Counted from the stretch's first letter, positions 40,644-49,028 are shown. The stretch: 53,159 nucleotides of DNA from Lachnospiraceae bacterium (GCA_900757195.1 CAAEMZ010000029.1:1-53159), one strand, 5' to 3'. Notes: generated by a model from the letters alone, not told the origin. Numbers and translations are program-made.

Positions 40644-40973
40644 ATGATTCGGGTAACGATATCAAGAACAAAGAATAATCAGGTGACATCGTTCTGGTTG
40701 TCCGGCCATGCCGACTATGCCGACAGCGGGCAGGATATTGTATGCAGTGCAGTTTCTGTGCTTGCGATTAATACGGTGAATGCTTTATCCATGTACACTT
40801 CACAGAAATTTGAAACGGATATGGATGAGGAAAGCGGTACATTTATAGTAAACTTTCCCGAAGCATTAAGTCATGATGCCGAACTTCTGGTGAATACGAT
40901 GATTCTCGGATTGCGATCCATTGAAAATGATTATAGCGAGAAATATATACACGTAGAATTCAGGGAGGTGTAG
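40644..40973 (+). CDS. prp: Ribosomal-processing cysteine protease Prp
   Basis: Prp removes the N-terminal extension of L27, a step essential in Firmicutes that use it. The 109 residues include the catalytic histidine in SGHADYADSGQ (His22) and the cysteine in DIVCSAVSVLA (Cys34). It sits between rplU and rpmA, and its substrate L27 here carries the matching extension. The stop is followed three bases later by the rpmA ATG, with GGAGGTG inside the end of prp. Confidence 0.95.
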   Translation: MIRVTISRTKNNQVTSFWLSGHADYADSGQDIVCSAVSVLAINTVNALSMYTSQKFETDMDEESGTFIVNFPEALSHDAELLVNTMILGLRSIENDYSEKYIHVEFREV

Positions 40974-40976
40974 ACG

Positions 40977-41267
40977 ATGTTAAAAATGAACCTTCAGTTT
41001 TTCGCTCATAAAAAGGGTGTTGGTTCCACAAAGAACGGCAGAGATTCTGAATCTAAACGTTTAGGAGCGAAAAGAGCAGATGGACAGTTTGTAAAAGCTG
41101 GAAATATCCTTTACAGACAGCGTGGTACTAAAATCCATCCAGGCGTAAACGTAGGCCGTGGTGGCGATGATACATTATTTGCTTTAGTTGACGGTGTTGT
41201 AAGATTCGAAAGAAAAGGCAGAGACAAAAAACAGGTTTCTATCTATCCGGTAGCAGCAAACGAATAA
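40977..41267 (+). CDS. rpmA: Large ribosomal subunit protein bL27 with Prp-cleavable N-terminus
   Basis: L27 reaches the peptidyl transferase centre through its N-terminus. The protein starts MLKMNLQFFAHKKGVGST, the motif cut by Prp after FF in other Firmicutes, exposing AHKKG. The 96 residues match the extended form, with GGDDTLFALVDGVVRFERKG near the end. This start is correct rather than a mis-call, because the extension is conserved and prp is adjacent. Confidence 0.97.
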   Translation: MLKMNLQFFAHKKGVGSTKNGRDSESKRLGAKRADGQFVKAGNILYRQRGTKIHPGVNVGRGGDDTLFALVDGVVRFERKGRDKKQVSIYPVAANE

Positions 41268-41278
41268 GAATGAACAAG

Positions 41279-41314
41279 GCGACTTCAGATTTTAATATTT
41301 GAAGTCGTTTTTTC
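41279..41314 (+). terminator. Rho-independent terminator after rpmA
   Basis: CGACTTCA (41280-41287) pairs with TGAAGTCG (41300-41307), followed by TTTTTTC. Confidence 0.9.
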
Positions 41315-41376
41315 TTAACATTTAATGGATAAATAAAGGTAAAATAACACATCCCATAAGAAAGGTGGGTGAAAAT

Positions 41377-42666
41377 ATGTTTGTAGATAAAGCGAAAATA
41401 TACGTGCGTTCCGGAAAGGGCGGCGACGGTCATGTCAGTTTCCGGAGGGAGATGTATGTACCGGCCGGCGGTCCGAACGGCGGTGATGGCGGTAAAGGCG
41501 GCGATGTTATATTTGTTGTTGATAAAGGGTTAAATACATTGACGGATTTCCGTCATATCCGCAAATATGTTGCTGGTGACGGCGAGCCCGGAGGAAAGAA
41601 CCGTTGTCACGGTTCAGACGGCGCTGATGTCATCATCAAAGTCCCGGAGGGCACGATTATTAAAGAAGAAGAATCCGGTCTGGTCATTGCCGATATGTCC
41701 GGAGAGAATCAGCGGATGGTTCTTTTAAAAGGCGGAAAAGGCGGTCAGGGAAATCAGCATTATGCCACACCGACGATGCAGGCTCCGAAATATGCACAGC
41801 CCGGCCAGAAATCCAAAGAACTGAATCTGATTCTGGAATTGAAGGTTATTGCCGATGTCGGCCTTGCAGGATTTCCGAATGTCGGAAAATCCACATTTTT
41901 ATCCCGGGTTACCAATGCAAAACCAAAGATTGCAAATTACCATTTTACAACATTGAGTCCAAATCTCGGTGTTGTCGATCTGGATGGAAGCGATGGTTTC
42001 GTTATTGCCGATATTCCGGGAATTATTGAAGGGGCTTCGGAAGGTGTCGGTCTCGGACATGAGTTTCTCCGTCATATCGAACGGACAAGGGTGCTCATTC
42101 ATATTGTTGATGCTGCCGGCGTGGAAGGCCGGGATCCGATCAATGATGTCCGTCTGATTCAGAAGGAGCTGGCGGCCTATAATGTGGAACTGGCTGACAG
42201 GCCACAGGTTATTGCCGCAAATAAAATCGATGTTTTGTATGATGGCGAAAACGATGATGCCATTCAATTGCTCCGGGATGAATTTGAGCCGGAGGGAATG
42301 AAAGTATTTCCGATTTCTGCCGTCAGCGGTAAAGGCGTCCGGGAACTTCTGTATTATGTCAATAATCTTCTGAAAGAGCTTGGCGAAGAAAAAATTGTAT
42401 TTGAACGGGAGTATTTTCCGGAAGAAATTGAGGAAAATCTTCCATTTACAGTCTTTAAAGATGAAGAGGAAGACGATGTGTATCATGTTGAGGGACCTCG
42501 GATTGAACGGATGCTCGGTTATACAAATCTGGAGTCAGAAAAAGGTTTCGATTTCTTTCAGAAATTTATGAAAGAAAATGGTATTCTGGATGAACTGGAA
42601 GCTCTGGGTGTCCAGGATGGGGATACCGTCCGGGTTTACTATCATGAATTTGAATATTATAAATAA
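41377..42666 (+). CDS. obgE: GTPase ObgE/CgtA
   Basis: Obg is a ribosome-associated GTPase acting in 50S assembly and growth control; in Bacillus it also supports sporulation. The glycine-rich N-terminal domain is evident (YVRSGKGGDGHVSFRRE, PNGGDGGKGGD). The G domain has GFPNVGKST from residue 165, DIPGIIEGASEGVGLG and NKID. A C-terminal OCT domain of about 70 residues follows, as in Gram-positive Obg. I use ATG 41377 (429 residues), with AAAGGTGG upstream. Confidence 0.97.
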   Translation: MFVDKAKIYVRSGKGGDGHVSFRREMYVPAGGPNGGDGGKGGDVIFVVDKGLNTLTDFRHIRKYVAGDGEPGGKNRCHGSDGADVIIKVPEGTIIKEEESGLVIADMSGENQRMVLLKGGKGGQGNQHYATPTMQAPKYAQPGQKSKELNLILELKVIADVGLAGFPNVGKSTFLSRVTNAKPKIANYHFTTLSPNLGVVDLDGSDGFVIADIPGIIEGASEGVGLGHEFLRHIERTRVLIHIVDAAGVEGRDPINDVRLIQKELAAYNVELADRPQVIAANKIDVLYDGENDDAIQLLRDEFEPEGMKVFPISAVSGKGVRELLYYVNNLLKELGEEKIVFEREYFPEEIEENLPFTVFKDEEEDDVYHVEGPRIERMLGYTNLESEKGFDFFQKFMKENGILDELEALGVQDGDTVRVYYHEFEYYK

Positions 42667-42681
42667 CAGGAGGATAAGCTT

Positions 42682-42984
42682 TTGATTAAGAACAGCAAGC
42701 AGAGAGCCTATTTAAAGGGACTTGCCATGAATATAAATCCTATTTTCCAGATTGGTAAATCCAGTCTGACACCGGAGCTGACACAGGCTGTTGATGAAGC
42801 GCTCGCAGCACGGGAATTAATAAAAATTTCAGTTCTGCAGAACTGTCTGGATGACCCGAGGGTCATTGCCGAATATTTAGGGGAACGGACCCATTCGGAT
42901 GTGGTTCAGGTTATCGGTAAAAAAATAGTTCTTTATAGAGAAGGAAAAGATAAAAAGAAGAAAATTATCCTTCCGGAAAAATAA
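42682..42984 (+). CDS. yhbY: YhbY family CRM-domain RNA-binding protein
   Basis: The 100-residue protein is a single CRM (YhbY) domain found on pre-50S particles in other bacteria. SKQRAYLKGLAMNINPIFQIGK and the GERTHSDVVQVIGKKIVLY block are typical. Translation starts at TTG 42682, with CAGGAGG at 42667-42673. It lies between obgE and nadD with short gaps, in the usual clostridial order obg-yhbY-nadD-yqeK-rsfS. Confidence 0.93.
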   Translation: MIKNSKQRAYLKGLAMNINPIFQIGKSSLTPELTQAVDEALAARELIKISVLQNCLDDPRVIAEYLGERTHSDVVQVIGKKIVLYREGKDKKKKIILPEK

Positions 42985-42998
42985 AGGAGAATTTGAAA

Positions 42999-43619
42999 GT
43001 GAAGAAAATCGGTATTATGGGAGGCACTTTCAATCCGATTCATTACGGACATTTGATGCTGGCAGAAAATGCTTATGATTTCTGCCGCCTCGATCAGATA
43101 TGGTTTATTCCATCAGCGGATCCGCCTCATAAAATGAATATGGATGTGCTGGATTATGAATATCGGAGCCGGATGACCGAACTGGCGGTCCGTGATATTC
43201 CTTATTTTTTAAAATACGATTTTGAAAATAAACGGAATGAACCGAGTTATACCTCAGAAACCCTTCGTCTTCTGAAGGCGGATTATCCGGAAATGGAGTT
43301 TTATTTTATTATGGGGGCGGATTCCCTGTTTCAACTGGAAACCTGGCATGAACCGGAAAAAGTCATGGCTCAGGCCGGACTTATTGTTGCTGTCAGGGAT
43401 CATCATTCCCTTGAGGAAATGCAGAAGCAGATCGATCATCTGACGGATAAATACGGTGCAAGGATTCAGTTAATGGACATGCCGGGAACGGATGTCTCAT
43501 CGGCTTTAATCCGTAAAAAAATAAAAAATCATCGGACGATTCGTTTTCTTGTTCCCGAAAGTGTACGGGAATACATTCAAAGTCACGATTTATATACAGA
43601 GAGGTCGGATGGTAAATGA
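42999..43619 (+). CDS. nadD: Nicotinate-nucleotide adenylyltransferase NadD
   Basis: NadD joins nicotinate mononucleotide and ATP to form deamido-NAD. The N-terminal GIMGGTFNPIHYGHLMLAE holds the nucleotidyltransferase HYGH motif. SADPPHK near residue 40 and the late DVSSALIRKKI (ISSTxxR-like) follow. I prefer GTG 42999 (206 residues), nine bases after AAGGAG; a TTG six bases earlier is possible. The end overlaps yqeK by four bases (ATGA). Confidence 0.95.
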   Translation: MKKIGIMGGTFNPIHYGHLMLAENAYDFCRLDQIWFIPSADPPHKMNMDVLDYEYRSRMTELAVRDIPYFLKYDFENKRNEPSYTSETLRLLKADYPEMEFYFIMGADSLFQLETWHEPEKVMAQAGLIVAVRDHHSLEEMQKQIDHLTDKYGARIQLMDMPGTDVSSALIRKKIKNHRTIRFLVPESVREYIQSHDLYTERSDGK

Positions 43620-44200
43620 AATATACCATTGAGGATATACAGGAAAAACTGCGGAAAAAATTAAAGGGCAGCCGGTATGTGCATACGCTGGGAGTAGAGT
43701 ATACCTCCGTTTGTCTGGCCATGAAATATGGAGAGAATCTTGAAACGGCAGAGCTCTCCGGTCTGCTTCATGACTGTGCTAAAGAGCTTCCCGAAAAAAA
43801 ACTGATACAGATATGTCGGGATCATGGTGAACGGATTTCGAAAATGGAGTATCAGAATCCATTTCTGCTCCACGGAAAGGCCGGGGCCTGTCTGGCAAGG
43901 GACAAATTTGGAATTGATGATGCGAATATTCTTAATGCCATTCGTTATCACACGACTGGACGGCCCGGCATGACGCTGGTTGAAAAGATCGTGTTTGTGG
44001 CAGACTATATTGAACCCAATCGAAAAAAAGCGGATAATCTTACGGAGCTGCGCCGAATGGCCTTTGAGAACCTGGATGAAACTGTACTTCGGATTCTTGA
44101 ACAGACCCTGGATTATCTGATTAGAACCGGTAAAGAGATTGACAGACATACAGTGATTACCCGAGATTATTACAAAAAGCTATTAAGGAGTTCGGAATGA
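43616..44200 (+). CDS. yqeK: YqeK-type HD-domain hydrolase (Ap4A hydrolase, symmetrical)
   Basis: YqeK proteins hydrolyse diadenosine tetraphosphate to ADP. The HD metal-binding set is visible: RYVHTLGVEYTS, LLHDCAKELPE, LHGKAGA, IRYHTTGRPGM and ADYIEPNRK. At 194 residues it is full length. It overlaps nadD at its start and rsfS at its end by four bases each, so the three are tightly coupled. Confidence 0.94.
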   Translation: MKYTIEDIQEKLRKKLKGSRYVHTLGVEYTSVCLAMKYGENLETAELSGLLHDCAKELPEKKLIQICRDHGERISKMEYQNPFLLHGKAGACLARDKFGIDDANILNAIRYHTTGRPGMTLVEKIVFVADYIEPNRKKADNLTELRRMAFENLDETVLRILEQTLDYLIRTGKEIDRHTVITRDYYKKLLRSSE

Positions 44201-44559
44201 ATAAATCAAAAGAGATGACGCGTCTGGCGATTCAGGCGTTAGAAGATAAAAAAGGAAACGATATCCGGGTTATTGACATCCAGGATGTTTCAATTATTGC
44301 AGATTATTTTATTATTGCCAGCGGAAATAATAGAAATCAGGTGCAGACAATGGCAGATAATGCGGAGGAAGTGCTTGGAAGAGCGGGCTTCGAACCAAGG
44401 CAGTTAGAAGGCTACGGAACCGCTTCGTGGATTTTAATGGATTATAATGATATTATTATCCATATATTCTCAGAAGAGGATCGCCTGTTTTATGATCTGG
44501 AAAGAATCTGGCGGGATGGTAAGAGCGTAGATATCAGCGCTTTTAAAGAAGCTGAATAG
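44197..44559 (+). CDS. rsfS: Ribosomal silencing factor RsfS
   Basis: RsfS binds L14 and blocks subunit joining when nutrients are low. The 120 residues match the family, with DIRVIDIQDVSIIADYFIIA and IHIFSEEDRLFYDLERIW. AAGGAG lies in the end of yqeK, and the start overlaps the yqeK stop. A terminator follows. It is the last gene of the obgE operon. Confidence 0.96.
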   Translation: MNKSKEMTRLAIQALEDKKGNDIRVIDIQDVSIIADYFIIASGNNRNQVQTMADNAEEVLGRAGFEPRQLEGYGTASWILMDYNDIIIHIFSEEDRLFYDLERIWRDGKSVDISAFKEAE

Positions 44560-44578
44560 ATTATGTGAAGTTATTAGC

Positions 44579-44617
44579 GGGAGACACTTTGGGTGAAAAG
44601 TGTCTCCCCTTTTTTTG
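44579..44617 (+). terminator. Rho-independent terminator after rsfS
   Basis: GGGAGACACTT (44579-44589) pairs with AAGTGTCTCCC (44598-44608), followed by C and a run of T. On the minus strand no T-run follows, so it serves mainly the plus strand although lexA converges on it. Confidence 0.93.
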
Positions 44618-44623
44618 CAATGG

Positions 44624-45238
44624 CTACATATTCATACGGACAAGGCCGATGACTTTACCGAGAATTTCTACGTGTTCACAGATGATCGGTTCCATTGTGT
44701 CATTCTCGGGCTGGAGACGATAGTAATCCTTTTCTTTATAGAAGGTTTTGACCGTTGCAGAATCGCCGACCATAGCGACGACGATGTCTCCGTTTTTAGC
44801 GCTGGAGCGCTGTTCGACAATGACAGTGTCTCCGTCATAAATCCCGGCGTTAATCATACTTTCGCCGGAAACTTTTAACATGAATACTACGGCATTCGGA
44901 AGAAACTCCACAGGAATCGGGAAATAATCTTCAATATGTTCCTGGGCAAGAATCGGCTCTCCGGCGGTCACGGTACCGATAATCGGAACGTTTGTCATCT
45001 CACGACGGGTCGGAGCGAATTCTTCATCAATAATTTCTATGGTTCGTGGTTTTGCAGGGTCTCTTCGAATATAACCTTTTTCCTCGAGGGAAGAAAGATG
45101 GGCATGAACGGAAGACGTTGATTTCAGACGCACAGCGCTGCAGATCTCCCGAACGGAAGGCGGATATCCTTTTGTAAGGATCTCTGATTTTATATATTCA
45201 AGTATTTCTGTTTGTTTTACTGTAAGTTTTCCAGGCAT
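44624..45238 (-). CDS. lexA: SOS repressor LexA
   Basis: LexA represses DNA-damage genes and cleaves itself when RecA is activated. The 204-residue protein has an N-terminal winged HTH (PPSVREICSAVRLKSTSSVHAHL) and a C-terminal S24 peptidase domain. The scissile bond is Ala92-Gly93 in TVTAGEP, the nucleophile Ser127 in SGESM and the lysine Lys164 in ATVKTF. AAAGGAGG precedes the start. It is divergent from the yneA-like gene across an intergenic region with three LexA-like boxes. Confidence 0.97.
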   Translation of the reverse strand: MPGKLTVKQTEILEYIKSEILTKGYPPSVREICSAVRLKSTSSVHAHLSSLEEKGYIRRDPAKPRTIEIIDEEFAPTRREMTNVPIIGTVTAGEPILAQEHIEDYFPIPVEFLPNAVVFMLKVSGESMINAGIYDGDTVIVEQRSSAKNGDIVVAMVGDSATVKTFYKEKDYYRLQPENDTMEPIICEHVEILGKVIGLVRMNM

Positions 45239-45272
45239 TCCGGAACCTCCTTTTAAATCCTATGTTAGTTTT

Positions 45273-45301
45273 ATGATAGCATAGTTTTTATCAGATTGCA
45301 A
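45273..45301 (-). promoter_or_regulatory. lexA promoter (minus strand)
   Basis: On the minus strand TTGCAA (45296-45301), 17 bases, and TATCAT (45273-45278). SOS box 1 lies 10 bases upstream of the -35. Confidence 0.65.
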
Positions 45302-45310
45302 ATAGAAAAA

Positions 45311-45324
45311 CGAACAAATGTTTA
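45311..45324. promoter_or_regulatory. LexA (SOS) box 1
   Basis: CGAACAAATGTTTA matches the Gram-positive LexA consensus CGAAC-N4-GTTYG except for the last base. Confidence 0.8.
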
Positions 45325-45334
45325 AAAAAATCCA

Positions 45335-45363
45335 TTGACAAGAAAACGAATGTTCGTTATAAT
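45335..45363 (+). promoter_or_regulatory. Perfect consensus sigma-A promoter for yneA-like gene
   Basis: TTGACA (45335-45340), 17 bases, and TATAAT (45358-45363). SOS box 2 fills the spacer, so bound LexA would block polymerase. Confidence 0.92.
45343..45356. promoter_or_regulatory. LexA (SOS) box 2, inside the yneA promoter
   Basis: AAAAC-GAAT-GTTCG fits 8 of 10 fixed positions of the consensus and overlaps AACGAA-TG-TTCGTT, itself an inverted repeat. Confidence 0.6.
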
Positions 45364-45372
45364 CTGTATATA

Positions 45373-45386
45373 CAAACAAACGTTCC
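45373..45386. promoter_or_regulatory. LexA (SOS) box 3, downstream of the yneA promoter
   Basis: CAAAC-AAAC-GTTCC fits 8 of 10 fixed consensus positions and lies in the 5' untranslated region. Confidence 0.55.
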
Positions 45387-45418
45387 TGAACACAGGGATT
45401 TAATGAGGAGGTCGTATT

Positions 45419-45754
45419 ATGAAAAAGTTATTTGTTCTTTTAATTATATTAGGAATTCTTGGAATGGTTTTTCTTTTCCCCTGGAGTGCGGCTGAAGTTC
45501 AGGCAAATGATTCGATGCGTACGAATGAGAGGAAATACTTCACCAGTTATATTGTAGAAAGAGATGATACTTTATGGGATATTGCCGGAAGATATATGAC
45601 GCCGGAATACGATTCGATTGAGAGTTATATTGAGGAAGTGATGGAAAGCAATCATTTACATAATGACCGTATCCGCGAAGGTCAGATGCTTATTCTGCCT
45701 TATTATTCAGACGGACCGGCAACAGATACATTTCTGGCATACAGAACTTTATAA
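45419..45754 (+). CDS. yneA: YneA-like SOS cell-division inhibitor (membrane anchor plus LysM)
   Basis: In Bacillus, YneA is induced by DNA damage and delays division. This 111-residue protein has one N-terminal membrane segment (about 3-21) and a LysM-like domain from about residue 43 (SYIVERDDTLWDIAGRYM through REGQMLILPYY). Sequence, size, divergent placement against lexA, and LexA boxes over its promoter all agree with a YneA role. Identity by sequence alone is modest. GAGGAGG precedes the ATG. No terminator follows, so the FAD/Rieske gene 64 bases downstream may be read from the same promoter. Confidence 0.85.
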   Translation: MKKLFVLLIILGILGMVFLFPWSAAEVQANDSMRTNERKYFTSYIVERDDTLWDIAGRYMTPEYDSIESYIEEVMESNHLHNDRIREGQMLILPYYSDGPATDTFLAYRTL

Positions 45755-45818
45755 AAAATAAAAATAAGGTTTATTTTAGTAAAATATGCATATGATATCC
45801 TCTGGGAGGATGATAGAA

Positions 45819-47156
45819 ATGCAGGAATCGGTTTGGACACAGGATATAGAGCTGCCTGAAAGAAAAAAGCTCGATCGGGATTTACGGACGGATGTATGTA
45901 TTATCGGCGCCGGACTGGCTGGAATTCTAACCGGTTTTCTTTTAAAAGCGCAGGGCATGTCCGTGGCGATTATTGATGCAGAAAAAATCGGGAGCGGACA
46001 GACACGGAACACAACCGCAAAGATTACATCTCAGCATGGTGTGAAGTACAGTGAGCTGATTCGGGATTTCGGCCCATCGGCCGCCTGGCAGTATGCACAG
46101 GCGAACGAAATGGCGATCAGCCGCTATGAAAAAATCATTTTTTCGAAAAAGATTGACTGCGATTTTAAACGGTGCGATGCCTATCTCTATACGAAGAGTG
46201 ATAAAGAGAAGCTTGAAAAAGAAGCGGATGCGGCAAAAACATCCGGTATCCCGGCAGAACTGACACAGGAAACCGAACTGCCCTTTCCGGTGAAAGCCGC
46301 CCTGAGATTTCCAAATCAGGCCACCTTTCATCCTTTAAAATTTATCCGGGGTCTTTCAGAAGAACTGGAAATTTATGAGCATACACGGGCGTTGGATATT
46401 GGAAAGTCCGTGGTCAAAACGGAAGGTGGAAATATTCAGGCAGATGAAATCGTTTTTGCCTGTCATTTTCCTTTTGTGAATATTCCCGGATACTATTTTT
46501 CCAGGATGCATCAGGAACGAAGCTATGTTATTGGACTGGAGAATGTCTCTCGGATGAATAATTATTATTACGGCATTGACAGAGACGGTTTGTCTTTCAG
46601 ATACGCAGGGAAATATATGCTTCTTGGCGGTGCCGGACACAGAACAGGGGAACACGGAAGAAAAGAAAGATACAGCGAACTGCGCCGACATGCTTCGATT
46701 TTCTGGCCGGAAAGCCGTGCTGTTTTTCAATGGTCTGCCCAGGACTGTATAACTCCGGACGGGATTCCCTATATTGGTACATTTTCAGAAAAACGGCCAA
46801 ACTGGCATCTTGCTACGGGCTTTGCCAAATGGGGAATGACATCTTCGATGATTAGTGCGGAAGCTATCACGAATCAGATACTGAACCGTCCGAATGAGAT
46901 GATGGAAATTTTCAGTCCGGGACGGGAGGTATCAACATCTGCGATTCTGTCCATGATGAAGGACGGGGCGCATACAGTGATGGATTTCAGTCAGTATATT
47001 ATACCGGATACCGGTAAAAAGACCTGTACACACATGGGATGTCCTCTGTCGTGGAATCCGGAAGAGGAGACTTATGAATGTCCGTGCCATGGTTCCCGGT
47101 TTGATAAAGACGGAAAACTCCTGAATGGCCCTGCACAAAAAGATCTGGCCCGGTAG
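45819..47156 (+). CDS. FAD-dependent oxidoreductase with C-terminal Rieske [2Fe-2S] domain
   Basis: The 445-residue protein joins an FAD-binding DAO-type domain (CIIGAGLAGILTGF Rossmann motif near residue 26; late FAD-binding LATGFAKWGMTSS) to a Rieske domain with the ligands Cys403-x-His405 and Cys421-x2-His424. The family includes Bacillus YhfW; the physiological substrate is unknown. I use ATG 45819, nine bases after GGGAGG; the ATG at 45810 abuts that site. No separate promoter was found, so it may be co-expressed with the SOS gene. Its last codons overlap a terminator used by the opposite strand. Confidence 0.9.
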   Translation: MQESVWTQDIELPERKKLDRDLRTDVCIIGAGLAGILTGFLLKAQGMSVAIIDAEKIGSGQTRNTTAKITSQHGVKYSELIRDFGPSAAWQYAQANEMAISRYEKIIFSKKIDCDFKRCDAYLYTKSDKEKLEKEADAAKTSGIPAELTQETELPFPVKAALRFPNQATFHPLKFIRGLSEELEIYEHTRALDIGKSVVKTEGGNIQADEIVFACHFPFVNIPGYYFSRMHQERSYVIGLENVSRMNNYYYGIDRDGLSFRYAGKYMLLGGAGHRTGEHGRKERYSELRRHASIFWPESRAVFQWSAQDCITPDGIPYIGTFSEKRPNWHLATGFAKWGMTSSMISAEAITNQILNRPNEMMEIFSPGREVSTSAILSMMKDGAHTVMDFSQYIIPDTGKKTCTHMGCPLSWNPEEETYECPCHGSRFDKDGKLLNGPAQKDLAR

Positions 47157-47170
47157 GTTTACCGGACCAG
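47137..47170 (-). terminator. Terminator of the minus-strand ttcA-xer unit, overlapping the FAD/Rieske 3' end
   Basis: On the minus strand the 11-bp arms 47160-47170 and 47145-47155 pair with one mismatch, followed by ATCTTTTT. The hairpin spans the stop codon of the plus-strand gene. Confidence 0.6.
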
Positions 47171-47191
47171 ACAAAGAGCTGAAGTGAAAAC

Positions 47192-48247
47192 TTAAGATTG
47201 TTTTTCCCGAAGAATAACCGCTTTTGCGGCCATACGGCGCCGGTTATCTTCGAGGCTTGCATAATGCTTTTTGGTAGTATTGACGTCTTTATGCCCCAAT
47301 ACATCGGCCACAAGGTAGATGTCGCCGGTTTCGTTATACAGATTGGTACCGTAGGTGCTCCGCAGCTTATGGGGCGTGATGTTTTTCATGGTTGTTACGG
47401 TACGGGCATACTTTTTAACGAGTTTTTCGACAGAACGCACCGACATACGTTTTTTTTGCATTGAAAGAAACAGTGCATTGCTGTGGCCCGGAGCTGCTTC
47501 GATATTTTTTCGTTCTTCAAGATAGGGGAGAAGTGCTTCTAGCACTTCGTCGCTGAAATAAACAACGACTTCATTGCCGCCTTTTCGAAGAATTTTAATA
47601 CCATTATTTTTCAGATCAACATCTTCGATATTCAGACCGACACATTCGGAAACACGGATACCTGTTCCGAGAAAAAGGGTCATAAGAGCCAGATCACGGA
47701 TTTTGGTCCGTTCGTGGTAGGCAAGCTGTTTGGCTGTCAGTTGTTCACCGGATTCGACATTATCCAGGAGTCTGGCAACTTCATCGATATCCAGACGGAT
47801 AATGTTTTTTTCATGAAGCTTTGGCGCGGAAACGAGAGAAGCCGGATTGGTAACGATGAGTTCCTTTTTAAAATAGTAATTATAAAAAGTTTTCAGGGAA
47901 GCCAGTTTCCTGGCGATGCCCTGTTCGGTATTTGTGTAGGTATGTCCGTTTCTTTTATAGAGTTTCAGATATTCCAGATATTCTTCAATATCCAGAGCTT
48001 TCACCTGATCCAGTATCTCCAGCGGAATATCCCGTATATCCATTTTGGCGACAGACGGATTATATTCCTGAAGAAATTCAAAGAATATTCTTAAATCATA
48101 ACCGTAGCCCAAGCGGGTTCTGGAAGAAGTCCTTGGTTCGATTCCACGGAAAAAGGTGCGTGTAAAGTCAGGCAGTTCCTGAAGAAGCTGGCGTATTTTC
48201 AATTGATTTTCCATGTTATTCTGTTCCTGATAGCTGTATTCTTTCAT
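47192..48247 (-). CDS. Tyrosine recombinase (XerC/XerD type)
   Basis: The 351-residue protein is a complete tyrosine recombinase. The catalytic set is Arg198 (TGIRVSE), Lys222, His293-x2-Arg296 (HKLRSTYG), His319 (LGHKDVNTT) and Tyr329. An N-terminal SAM-like core-binding domain precedes it. The start is ATG 48247 with GGAGG ahead. It lies 28 bases after the ttcA-like gene. No att site, repeats or phage genes are nearby, so it looks like a resident chromosomal recombinase. Whether it resolves chromosome dimers as XerC or XerD cannot be decided here. Its N-terminal arm (about 110 residues before the core) is longer than that of standard XerC/D. Confidence 0.88.
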   Translation of the reverse strand: MKEYSYQEQNNMENQLKIRQLLQELPDFTRTFFRGIEPRTSSRTRLGYGYDLRIFFEFLQEYNPSVAKMDIRDIPLEILDQVKALDIEEYLEYLKLYKRNGHTYTNTEQGIARKLASLKTFYNYYFKKELIVTNPASLVSAPKLHEKNIIRLDIDEVARLLDNVESGEQLTAKQLAYHERTKIRDLALMTLFLGTGIRVSECVGLNIEDVDLKNNGIKILRKGGNEVVVYFSDEVLEALLPYLEERKNIEAAPGHSNALFLSMQKKRMSVRSVEKLVKKYARTVTTMKNITPHKLRSTYGTNLYNETGDIYLVADVLGHKDVNTTKKHYASLEDNRRRMAAKAVILREKQS

Positions 48248-48275
48248 TTTAGCAGAACCTCCGTTCATGAATGAA

Positions 48276-49028
48276 TTAAAGACGCTGAAGCTTTTCAAGG
48301 GTATCTGAATCCAGCTTTGGCCAGGAGGAAATATTCCCATTGAGAATTGCACGGAACATTTTATCCATGACGCCGGGATTTTCGGAATTCAGCTGTTTCA
48401 GAAGGTTTTTTACATATTCACGTTTGGTATTGCCATCCGCAGGACATGGATTTTTGCTGACAGGCAGATTCTGCTTGTTTTTAAAACCGACGACATCGGC
48501 TTCGTAAACGAACAGGAGCGGACGGATAACCGTCAGATTCATCCGATCCAGATAGGTGACCGGAGAATAGCAATAAAAGCGGCCCTCAAACATGAGGGAC
48601 ATAAACATGGTTTCCACCAGATCATCCCGGTGATGACCATAAGCGATTTTGTTGCAGCCGTGGGCTTTGGCAACTTCATTTAAAGAACCTTTACGCATTT
48701 TTGCACAGAGAGAACATGGGTTTTTTTCTTTGCGTTCATCAAAAATAATCTGACCGATATCTGTTTTAACAACGGTATATGGAACATCCAGAGAAGCACA
48801 GAGTTCTGCAATTTTTGAAGTATCAAAGCCTTCAAAACCAAGGTCTACGGTAATTGCTTCGATTTCAAAAGGGTTGGGATAAAAGCGTTTTAAACCATGC
48901 AGCGCATAAAGCAGGGTCAGGCTGTCTTTGCCTCCGGAGATGCCGATGGCGATTTTGTCGCCGGGCTGGATCATCTGATAAGTATCAATCGCTTTGCGGG
49001 TAAAACTTAAGAGCTGTTGTAATTTCAT
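48276..49028 (-). CDS. ttcA: tRNA 2-thiocytidine biosynthesis protein TtcA family (PP-loop)
   Basis: TtcA-type PP-loop enzymes activate a tRNA base with ATP for sulfur insertion, using an iron-sulfur cluster. The PP-loop is GISGGKDSLTLL (SGGKDS at 31-36). NPCSLCAKMRKG provides a Cys-x2-Cys pair, and NPCPADGNTKREYV near the end is typical. The 250 residues are a little shorter than E. coli TtcA. The group in Firmicutes is divergent, so the base modified (C32 or other) is not certain. It has its own promoter and leads into the recombinase gene. Confidence 0.87.
   Translation of the reverse strand: MKLQQLLSFTRKAIDTYQMIQPGDKIAIGISGGKDSLTLLYALHGLKRFYPNPFEIEAITVDLGFEGFDTSKIAELCASLDVPYTVVKTDIGQIIFDERKEKNPCSLCAKMRKGSLNEVAKAHGCNKIAYGHHRDDLVETMFMSLMFEGRFYCYSPVTYLDRMNLTVIRPLLFVYEADVVGFKNKQNLPVSKNPCPADGNTKREYVKNLLKQLNSENPGVMDKMFRAILNGNISSWPKLDSDTLEKLQRL

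Noticed and set aside
40977..41006. Mis-called start of rpmA
   Set aside because: The extra N-terminus MLKMNLQFF is the known Prp-cleaved extension of Firmicute L27, and prp is adjacent.
44579..44617. Bidirectional terminator for rsfS and lexA
   Set aside because: The minus strand has no T-run after the hairpin; only the plus strand is supported.
47192..48247. Tyrosine recombinase as the integrase of a mobile element
   Set aside because: No att-like direct repeats, tRNA, phage or conjugation genes lie nearby, and it is transcribed with a tRNA-modification gene. It looks like a resident Xer-type recombinase.
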